Below are positions 53,111-64,000 of a DNA stretch of 64,000 bases, piece by piece. A program made the translations under genes and the position numbers. The notes below the pieces were generated by a model, which ran no database searches, was not told the origin of the DNA, and saw only the letters and a list, made by a program, of their open reading frames with translations. The DNA is from Microcebus murinus (lineage: Eukaryota; Chordata; Mammalia; Primates; Cheirogaleidae): the NCBI RefSeq assembly GCF_040939455.1, contig NC_134107.1, positions 13,579,537 to 13,643,536 on the forward strand, read 5' to 3'. Numbering within the stretch: position 1 is the first letter of the stretch; every line of letters starts with the position of its first letter.

Positions 53111-53696
53111 TTTTTTACCATTTTCTGTGATCTCATTATTAGAATAAAAATTTTAGTTCTTTCTTCTGGCCAGGAAATTGTGAGTTATTCCATTAGCAAT
53201 GTAATCACATGTGTAGTAATAACACTATTTAACCCTATGCCTTCTGTTACTTTGTAACTATTTTACAAGGAATAAGCAACTAATCAAGTCTCTCCCCTTT
53301 CTTACTGGAACAGTTATGTATCAGTGGGGGCCTTGGAGGGCTGCAGGGGAGTGACCCTCCTCATCCTCTGTTTTCTGGAGTGGCTCCAAGGAGTTCTCCG
53401 GTGCCATGGCCTGCCCTTCCGCCAGCCACATCCTGTCCTGCCACACAGTGGCTGTGTCCTGGAATGACGACACCAGTCATCCAATCCAAGTACATCTGCT
53501 TCGGGTTTCTCCTTTGATCAGCTCAGAACACGTTAGCAGAAGTTGTGGGTTTTGACCTTTGCTTGGCTTTGATGATATAAGGCCCATCTTCAAGTCTTTC
53601 TTTGGTACCTTAGAAACTACGCCACGATCCTGCCTTAATCCTTTCTAAACTCACCTATCACCCAGTATAATGTTTTCCATGGAGAAGAGCGTTTTA

Positions 53697-54036
<340 letters not shown>

Positions 54037-54574
54037 AAGGAAAAGCTTTAAGAACATTTAAAATCGTATGCCATTTCATTTCATGGCTGTCTCGCTCCCC
54101 TACCCACACTTTAATGTCATCTGTTCTTTCTTCTGCTTTTCTCAACATCACATTCAAGATAACATCAAAATGGTGGTTGTGAAAGGATTTTTCTCCCTGG
54201 AAGTTTTCTCTAGGCATGGATCTTTGTAACTAATAAGATTTTCCTTCTTCCTGCTTGATGGGAGTGCCCTAATATTAATCTCTAATGATTGAATTGGAAT
54301 CACCTCCCAGGATAGCTGGATTTAATAATGGCTTCCTCCTAAGTTCTGCTTTCTAGAAGGAGCCTAGGATTTTAAGGCAGTGTGACTTGTTTTGATTATT
54401 TCAGATTAATTTTGTATTTATATCAGAAAACCATTTGCTTACTGGTTTGATTGTTTCATTTTCTGAAGTGAATAGACACCAAATCAAACTCCTACTCTTT
54501 TATTTACTCCAGCTACTATAGAATCTTTGTTTTGCTGGCTTTAGTAACAATCTGTTCTTTCTAAAGTGCTTTAC

Positions 54575-54915
54575 TTTATTTATTTTTTTGAGACAGAGTC
54601 TCGCTTTGTTGTATAGGCTAGAGTGAGTGCCATGGCGTCAGCCTAGCTCATAGCAACCTCCAACTCCTGGGCTCAAGCAAGCCTCCTGCCTTAGCCTCCT
54701 GAGTACTGGGACTACAAGCATGTGACACCAAGCCTGGCTAATATATATTTTTTATATTTTTAGTTGCCTGGCTAATTTCCTTCTATTTTTTTTTTTTAGT
54801 AGCGATGGGGTCTCACTCTTGCTTAGGCTGGTCTCAACCTCCTGAGCTCAATTGATCCTCCTGCCTCAGCCTCCCATAGTGCTACGATTACAGGCCTGAG
54901 CCACTGAGCCCGGCC
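54575..54915 (-). repeat. Alu, lemur-type, antisense
   Basis: 'tttgagacagagtctcgctt', 'gctagagtgagtgccatggc', ending 'gagccactgagcccggcc'. Imperfect duplication tctaaagtgcttta / tctaaagcacttta on the two sides. Confidence 0.9.
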
Positions 54916-55048
54916 TCTAAAGCACTTTAGTTTTTGGCCATGAATTACACCAACAAAAACATGAGGAGGTAATCTATATATTTAGCTAAGAACCATACTT
55001 TCTTCAGGATAATCTCTTACCTTGAATATACTGGCAACTTTGGTTTGC

Positions 55049-55297
55049 ATGCCTATAGTTCCAGCTACTCAGGAGGCTGAGGCAGAAGGATTGCTTGAGC
55101 CCAGGAGTTTGAGATTACTGTGAGCTAGGCTGATGCCACGGCACTCACTCTAGCCTGGGCAACAAAGCAAGACTCTGTCTCAAAAAAAAAAAATAAATAA
55201 AAAAATAAAAGGAAAAGCTTTAAGAACATTTAAAATCTTACACCATTTCATTTCATGGCTGTCTCGCTCCTCTACCCACACCTTAATGTCATCTGTT
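55049..55297 (+). repeat. Local duplicate of 53877-54125 (Alu 3' half plus unique flank)
   Basis: The segment begins in mid-Alu ('gcatgcctatagttccagct'), runs through the A-rich tail, then repeats about 90 bp of non-Alu flank ('ggaaaagctttaagaacatt' to 'aatgtcatctgtt') found after the Alu at 53710-54036. The offset is about 1172 bp in direct orientation. It has no poly-A end of its own and no flanking duplication, so a DNA-level duplication fits better than retrotransposition. Confidence 0.9.
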
Positions 55298-55374
55298 GAC
55301 AAATGTCAAAACTTTTTTTTTTTTTCACGTTTTCTAATATATACTCTGAAACATGAATGGTTGGTTTAGCGGTT

Positions 55375-55570
55375 TAGAGTGTGGGTTCATGAACTAGGTT
55401 TAAATCCCAGCTCTGCCACTTTCTAGCTGGATGATCTAGGAAAAGTTACTGAAGCTCACCGTGCTTCAGTTTCCTCTTGTGTAAAACAAGGTAATGCTAG
55501 CGTCTGCCTCCAGAGTTGCTGTAAGGAGTTCATATACAGGTTAAAACTATTTGGCATGTGGTAAGTGCTG
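55375..55570 (+). repeat. MIR element
   Basis: 'ggtttaaatcccagctctgc', 'cactttctagctggatgatc', 'cttcagtttcctcttgtgta' and 'tttggcatgtggtaagtgct' are in MIR order. Confidence 0.8.
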
Positions 55571-55590
55571 ATGAGTTTGCCATTATTATT

Positions 55591-55932
<342 letters not shown>

Positions 55933-56063
55933 GCCATTATTATTTGATCATTGTTTCTGAAAGGAGAAAACATTCCTTTCATTTGTGGTTATTTGGACTT
56001 ATTTTGAGTTTCATTTTATAACTGTAAACTGAACAAATTAAAAGGAAGAGTTATCAAATTCTT

Positions 56064-56399
<336 letters not shown>

Positions 56400-56756
56400 T
56401 CAAATTCTTGATTACTCAACCAAACTCTTTCAGGGAAAGGAAAGATTGTTTTTGTAAAATAATTCATGTCTGATTAATCTATTGGAATTTTTGAAATTTG
56501 TGGACAAAGAAAAATCAGTGGGATGGGATTAATCTATGTGCAGTTTTTAAGAGCCTTGGAAGTTTTTATGCCATTGGTTGTTAAAGAGATGCAAATATCA
56601 TTCAGTTGAAAGAATATTACACTATTCATTCATTCAGTCTTCGTTTTTCATCTATCCAAACCACAAATGTTTCCAGAATGCCTGGGACACTGTGCTAGGC
56701 TCTGGGATGCAAAGAAAAATAATCAATTGTCCCAGCCCCTAGGAAAGTCTAATGAG

Positions 56757-57685
<929 letters not shown>

Positions 57686-58111
57686 GAGGCTTGGTGGACA
57701 GTCACTGGTGAGTGCTCTGGTCCCTCCTGTGTCACACTGTTCGCTTGGCAGCACGCTGTTCCTCTGTGTTCAGTTTCACCTCATCTCTCTGCTTCTGCCA
57801 CTGCAACATCCTTGACGACAGGGACTAGGCCTGCCGAGTGGATGACCTGAGACAGCATCGTCCCTTTGTATGAGTTTCACTGGATTTTCACAGAGGGGTG
57901 TTGTTCACCGCAGGCCAGGTCCCTGCTTCATTCCCTGTCATCTGTGGAACAGCCAGAGCTTGCAGCTCGGCGGGGCTGGGACGCGTTGGCGGGGTGGTGG
58001 TAGAGGTGGGGTCTCTGGTGTTTTATTTACCTGTAGTAGGCATTTGAGAAATGTTAATTGGTTGGATGATGTGATGAATGACCCAGTAATAATCTTTATC
58101 TTTGTTGCTAG

Positions 58112-58211
58112 AACACACCACAGCCATCAGCGCTGGAATGCACAGCCCAGAATAGACCGAAGGAAACCACCAGCCCAGCCGGGGCAGTTTCAGTCTCCAC
58201 CCCAAACGCAG
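58112..58211 (+). CDS. AHNAK: Alternative coding exon of the small AHNAK isoform (S-AHNAK)
   Basis: A 100-bp segment sits between acceptor ctttatctttgttgctag (AG at 58110-58111) and donor cgcag|gtgaga (58211/58212). In phase 0, the phase left by AHNAK exon 4, it encodes 33 codons beginning NTPQPSALECTAQNRPKETT and ending SVSTPNA, plus one base. As I remember it, the human 149-residue isoform carries a tail of the same length beginning NTPQPSALEC and containing AGAVSVSTPNAG. Spliced after residue 115 it gives a protein that is essentially only the PDZ domain, reported to act in RNA splicing control of AHNAK itself. The final residues must come from a further exon. I found no downstream acceptor that yields a leucine then stop, so it probably lies outside the window. 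If the donor is not used, the frame reads on 12 codons to a TGA. Confidence 0.85.
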
Positions 58212-59252
58212 GTGAGAGAAGATGGTGGGGACTGAGAGAATGATAACCTTAATTACGGTAATGATACCCTTTATCCAGAGATAAGGCCCAGGAGAGCAGA
58301 GAGCTTGGCAGGTGAGCACGCCCTGTGGGGCTGTGGCAGTCCTGCCTGGACAGTACTGGCTCAGGACCCCAAGGCCCAGCCCCTCTCTCCCAGGGCCCGA
58401 AAAGTCAAGTCTTCCTTCTCTTCTTTAGGCTTTTTGAGAAGCTTGTAGGAAACGCACTTGCTCCGGGATTGCTGCTCTTTGGAAGGACTCTCAAGGGTTT
58501 CTTTGTATGCAGGGCTACTGTGGGACACCCATCCACATTTTCAGACAGTATCTATTAAACTCAGAGGCCAGGGTGGGGCAGAGACCAGAGACTGAGAATT
58601 AAAGGGTTAGAGTCCACTTCCAGTTGAAGATCTACCAGAGTTTAGGAAAAAGTCTTTTTGATCATATAAAGGAAATGCTTTCTTGGCCTCCGAAGAGGGA
58701 GACGCCCGTGTGAAGGATGAGTCTGAGGGGAAGGAGTGGCTGTGGGCAGCGGAAGTCCTGGATCACAAGGAGCTGAGTTGGGGACCATTGGCTCCGTTTA
58801 GGCCACGGCTATGTTTTTGGATTGCACAAAAATTAAACTGTTTTTGGAGGTAGCTGCAAACACTTAGGAATCAGGAGAATCACAGATAATATGGCATGTG
58901 TGGCCTCTCAGAACTTTATAATGTTCATCAAGCCTGCATTCCTGCATGGCAGCATCAGCTGGAGTAGAGTGACTGCTAGAGCTCAGCGTCTGCCCCATCC
59001 GCCCCTGAGGACCCCCCTCCTCCATCCCAGCCCCAGGCCAGGACCATCCCTCCAGGGTCTGCCCCCCCTTCCCTCACCTCTTCTCTCACCAGCCCCACCT
59101 CTAGCCTGGGGCGAATGTCCTTCAGCAAATAAATATGCATGAGCCCCTCCCCCTTTAAAGAAACCCTCCCTCAAGCCCAACCCCCTCTTGCTGTGCTGTT
59201 CTTTCACAACCAACAGATTTTTCAAGGCTCCCTGGTCTTTCTGTCATCCTTT
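58212..59252. other. Sequence between the small-isoform exon and direct repeat copy 2
   Basis: No gene is recognised. A pyrimidine-rich acceptor-like site at about 58,415-58,428 (ttctcttctttag|gc) could end the short isoform after a few extra codons (frame FLRSL then stop), but this differs from the human end. The stretch 59,090-59,250 has AATAAATATGCATGAG and CCCTTTAAAG motifs reminiscent of an LTR, at low confidence. Confidence 0.35.
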
Positions 59253-59797
59253 GTTTTTTTCTTATGGTGAAGAAAAGTTTAAGTGGCCCCAACAATCCCC
59301 CTGGGAGCTTGGGATAGGAAAGACAGTGCACCTGTCAGTAGGAAGCATGAGTAAGAAAATTCACCAATTCAAAGTGGAAGGTCCAACCTGCAGATTTGTT
59401 CCTTGCCTAACAGTAAAAAGAATAATAAATAAATAAAAGAAAAGAAAAGAAAAAATAAGAAAAAAAATACAAAGTTGAAGGTCCTGCCTCATTCCATCTA
59501 TCCAACCTCCAAGTTACTTTCTCCTGAAGAAGAGTAATTTCTTGAGATGATGTTCAACTTGGGCAAACACGTGAAAGGAATAACCAGTTGAAGCTACCGA
59601 TAGGAAGCATGATCTCCATGAACTGGTTTCCGTGTTGCTGCCATACGGAATCCTGGTATTGGCCAGGGAATCCCGTGGCCAGCTGGGCTCTCCTTCCTGG
59701 TGGGACCCCCTCAGCTGGTGGCGACCCCTGGATTTGAGATGTACCACATACGGGATCAGGGTATCCTAGTGGCATTCAGTGTACTGGGTGGAACCCC
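59253..59797 (+). repeat. Direct duplicate, copy 2 (partner at 56757-57305)
   Basis: Same orientation as copy 1, with its own A-rich stretch containing (AAAAG)n at about 59,437-59,455. Left and right flanks differ from those of copy 1. Confidence 0.9.
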
Positions 59798-60849
59798 AGG
59801 CCCACTGGGGACTCCCCGTCTGGGCTTAGGGCCCCCTCTGCACTCTCCCGTGGGGCCCAGGCAGCCCCCAGGGTGCTGGGCTTCCAGTAGACTTCACACC
59901 AAGCAGGGCCCAGGAAGGTCCCCAGAACAGTCTGCCTGCCACATAAACTGGACAGATGACGGCGAGAGCCCCTGGCCGGCTTCCCAGCACTTGCGCTGCT
60001 CCGCGTTCTTTCTTTGTCCTTTGGGGAGCAGGTTCTCGATTCTCACAGTGTTCGCCTTCCCGATGCAGCATTTTATTCTTGTATAATTTATTTCAACATG
60101 AGTAAGTGTCTTGGGATTTGACCCCTTCCCTCAAGGGATTTGTACACTGGATGCATAATGTCTGTTCATTCAGGGAACATTTGTTGAGCGCCTGCATGCG
60201 CTGAGTCAGGCCCTGAGGAGGCAGAGTTAGCAGCCAGTAGCAGGGATTCAGCCAGAGTCTGTGGAGCATGGAGGGACTTCTCCGGCTTTTCATCTTCACG
60301 TGTCTTGACTTAAAGTACAGCAGTACAGAGAGTATAATCATCCTGGCCAGGGACAGCTCTCCCCCCCACTCCCCCACCCCGCCCCCTGCCTCACCCCATC
60401 ACGGAGTTTCCTTAGAAACCAACTTGCATGTCCCTGATGTCCATGGACTTTGAAGCTGGAGACTTGTGTAAACAGCACTTCTCTGGAATGCCAGAAACGA
60501 ACCCTTTCTGCCCCTGCCACGAGCTTCCAGCTTTCTCCAAATCAGCTCCTCAAGGGGATTCTGCCGTTTCCCCGCAGTGTCTAACAAACCATTTGAACAC
60601 AGCATGCTTTTCCCACGGTGACACGTCAGTCAGCTGTTGTCATACGTCGTCATTTTGGTAAATAGGAAGAAAACCAACCAGAGAGCAGTGCTGGGCTTTG
60701 AGATAAGGCTGTGCGGAGCTTTTGAATCAAGGCAGCCACGCCATGTCCTAAATGGTCACGGAAGTTTTGGGGGTGGGCTGCTGGAGAGTTGAAGCTACAA
60801 ACGTGGAACCATAGAGTCATGCTGCCGGCTGTCACACTGTGCAGCTTTG

Positions 60850-61050
60850 AGAGCCGGTAGCCTAGTGAGTAAGAGCCCAGCTCTGAAACTGAACTGCTCA
60901 GGTTCAAATCTTGTTTCTGCTACTCCAACCTGGGGCAAGTTCCTGTTTCTTTACCTGTGAAATTAGAATGCTGACAGCACCTCCCTTGCGTGCTGGTGGT
61001 GAGGGCTAGGCCAGTTGGTACACACAGCAAGTGCTTAATAAATGTTAGCT
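60850..61050 (+). repeat. MIR element
   Basis: 'ccggtagcctagtgagtaag', 'aggttcaaatcttgtttctg', 'tttctttacctgtgaaatta' and 'gtgcttaataaatgttagct' show a near-complete MIR. The tRNA-like 5' part is MIR ancestry and not a tRNA gene. Confidence 0.85.
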
Positions 61051-61429
61051 GATATGTTTGTGCTCCTTTATTAGCGTCACACTGGCCCAGTCACCAGTTT
61101 TCAGAGCTCTCCCACCATTGTGGTCCACAATGTCCCCGTTCCTGTGGTTCCCGGCCCCGTGGCTCTCTCTGCTTCTGTCTGTCTTATTCCAGTTCTCTCC
61201 TCTTTCATTTTGTTCTGCCTGGAACAGGCTTCTGTTCCGAATCTGCCCCTCCCCATCCCGTGACCTCCCTCTCCCCGTTCTGAAGCCCCCCGCGTGGGGT
61301 GTCAGCACATATTCCTGTGCCCGTGGCCAACCGTGGGAAAATGCTAGGGTAATTTTTCATTTTTGTTTATATTTATAAATACAGACCCTTAGAGGCCCTT
61401 CCCAGTGGACTAATCTGAAATCCCCATCT

Positions 61430-61762
61430 ATTTTTAAAAAACTGGTGGTAAAATAGATATAAAATTTACTATCTTAACCATTTTTAGGTATACAGTTCAG
61501 TGACATTAAGTATATTCACATTGTTGTGCAACCATCACCACCATCTCCAGAATGTTTTTTGTATTCCCAAATGGAAACCCTATTGCCATTCTGCAATAAC
61601 CCCCCATTCCCTTTTCCCCAGCCCCAGCCACCACCTCTCTACTCCTGACTATATGAATCTGGCTACTCTGGGAACCTCGTGTAAACGTGTCTGGCTTAGT
61701 TCACTTAGTGTAACATCTTCAAGCTTCATGTATGTTGTAGCGTGTGTCAGAATTTCATCTCT
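61430..61762 (-). mobile_element. Old L1 3'UTR-type fragment
   Basis: 'ttaggtatacagttcagtga', 'attgttgtgcaaccatcacc', 'gaatctggctactctgggaa' and 'catgtatgttgtagcgtgtg' match a well-known ancient L1 region in antisense. An Alu follows directly at 61763. Confidence 0.7.
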
Positions 61763-62076
61763 GGCCAGGCGCAGTGGCTCACGCCTGTAATCCTAGCACT
61801 CTGGGAGGCCGAGGCGGGTGGATAGCTCGAGGTCAGGAGTTCAAAACCAGCCTGAGCAAGAGTGAGACCCCGTCTCTATAAATAGAAAGAAATTAATTGG
61901 CCAACTAATATATATAGAAAAAATTAGCTGGGCATGGTGGCACATGCCTGTAGTCCCAGCTACTCGGGAGGCTGAGGCAGGAGGATCACTTGAGCCCAGG
62001 AGGTTGAGGTTGCTGTGAGCTAGGCTGACGCCACGGCACTCACTCTAGCCTGGGCAACAAAGCTAGACTCTGTCTC
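61763..62076 (+). repeat. Alu, lemur-type, lacking its A-tail
   Basis: It starts 'ggccaggcgcagtggctcac' and ends 'agactctgtctca' followed at once by unrelated sequence. The missing tail suggests a later deletion. Confidence 0.9.
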
Positions 62077-62147
62077 ACTCTTCCTGTGACAAATTTGTCC
62101 CCCTACAATGTCACCTGACCAAAGAAGCCGTCTCTGATGCCTTACAT

Positions 62148-62393
62148 CAGATGTCCTCAAACTATGGCCCGTGGGCCACATGTAGGTGTTTTTGCCCATT
62201 TGTTTTTTTACTTCAAAATAAGATATGTGCAGTGTGCATAGGAATTTGTTCATAGTTTTTTTTAAACTATAGTCTGGCCCTCCAATGGTCTGAGGGACAG
62301 TGAACTGGCCCCCTGTTTTTGTTTTTTTTTTATCTATGATTGTAAATTAATGGCAGAAAAGGGCCCCCTGTTTAAAAAGTTTGAGGACCCCTG
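62148..62393 (+). mobile_element. Non-autonomous hAT-family DNA transposon with target duplication
   Basis: The 246-bp element has ends cagatgtcctcaaact and agtttgaggacccctg, which are inverted copies with a few mismatches. It is flanked by the 8-bp duplications ccttacat (62140-62147) and ccttacgt (62394-62401). End sequence and 8-bp duplication are typical of hAT elements. It encodes no transposase. Confidence 0.85.
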
Positions 62394-62401
62394 CCTTACG
62401 T

Positions 62402-62980
62402 GAAGAGACAAGCCCCTCTCCCCAACCTTGGGTACCACTTCTGTTTTTTTTACTCTGCTTTCATATTCTCCACTTACTTATTGCTCTCTGACATATATTA
62501 ACCCTAATTTTTTTGTTTTCTTTTCCCTCATTTGACTGTAAGCTCCCTGAGGTCAGGGGCTTTGTTTCCTATTGTGGCATTTCTGGGTCTTAGTTCTTCA
62601 TGCTACAAAACAAACCAGAGAACCACTAAGTTTTCTTCCAGCTCTGACATTCCATCTTGTGAGATACGTTGGGAAGAAGTGTCCGTTTGGACACAGGGAA
62701 TAATGGTTCGTCAGTGCCAAGCCCCGAGCACTGGCAAAGAGAATGGCCAGTGACTACATTTCCTGAGGTCGCAGTGTAACGCTTGCCTTCCTGAGTGGGC
62801 TTTTTCCTGGCGAGTCTGCGTGAGTCACACCCATCTCCATCCCATTTACCCTGCTTGACTTTTCTTCACATTTTTCTCCTATGTGTTTGAGGAAATCAGA
62901 CTTTTGTTTTATTTTGGTTATTTCTTATTATCTGTCTTCTTTTAAAGGTAAACTCCAGAAGGAAGGGGCTTTTTTGTTTA
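62402..62980. other. Non-genic stretch
   Basis: No gene is seen. An L2-like remnant is possible at about 62,530-62,580 ('ctgtaagctccctgaggtca'). Confidence 0.4.
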
Positions 62981-62995
62981 AGACTGTGTCCCCAG

Positions 62996-64000
<1,005 letters not shown>

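Noticed and set aside
58428..58450. Acceptor-like site that could end the short AHNAK isoform
   Set aside because: Joining 58211 to 58429 would give a tail FLRSL, not the short end I remember in human. It is possible but unsupported, and the true last exon probably lies beyond the window.
59090..59797. Possible LTR or primer-binding-site-like sequence around direct repeat copy 2
   Set aside because: Some motifs (AATAAATATGCATGAG, CCCTTTAAAG, TGGCGACCCCTGG) are suggestive, but no TG...CA ends, paired LTRs or retroviral protein remnants could be shown. Left as an unclassified duplication.
60850..60920. tRNA-like sequence (ggtagcctagtgagtaagag ... ggttcaaatc)
   Set aside because: It is the tRNA-derived 5' part of a MIR element that continues with the MIR core and tail. 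No cloverleaf or anticodon stem can be drawn convincingly.

Overview
The window is nuclear DNA from a primate, most likely a strepsirrhine (lemur or loris group). Two things point there. The one unmistakable gene is AHNAK, with near-human protein sequence. Most of the roughly 20 Alu elements carry a middle linker reading 'aattaattggccaacta' and a 3' arm reading 'gctgtgagctaggctga', a form I associate with strepsirrhine rather than human Alus. The species cannot be fixed from the sequence.

Layout. Positions 1-5300 are 5' flank with no gene seen. A CpG-rich, TATA-less promoter and non-coding exon 1 lie around 5160-6400, with the exon 1 donor at 5520/5521. Intron 1 (about 10.8 kb) leads to a second 5'UTR exon (16282-16381). 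The AHNAK start codon is at 16695. Exons 3 and 4 (16695-16851, 17275-17462) encode a PDZ domain. The giant last exon (coding part 18339-36095) encodes about 5.9 thousand residues dominated by a 128-residue (384-bp) repeat. The predicted protein has 6033 residues. The 3'UTR ends near 36905 after an AATAAA signal.

Positions 36.9-64 kb look intergenic and repeat-rich: lemur-type Alus, older Alus, MIR, L2, L1 and hAT elements, and an orphan CpG-rich stretch at 44.7-45.6 kb. However, a 100-bp segment at 58112-58211 is bounded by a good splice acceptor and donor. In the phase left by AHNAK exon 4 it encodes the private C-terminal tail of the small AHNAK isoform (S-AHNAK). The transcription unit therefore extends at least 21 kb past the main poly(A) site and probably out of the window. 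Two direct repeats of about 545 bp flank that exon.

How it works together: one promoter and one PDZ-encoding module (exons 3-4) can be joined either to the giant repeat exon, giving the scaffold AHNAK, or to the distant mini-exon, giving a PDZ-only protein of about 17 kDa. Inside the giant exon, near-identical tracts show recent duplication or gene conversion between repeat units. By my count the protein is 143 residues longer than human AHNAK.
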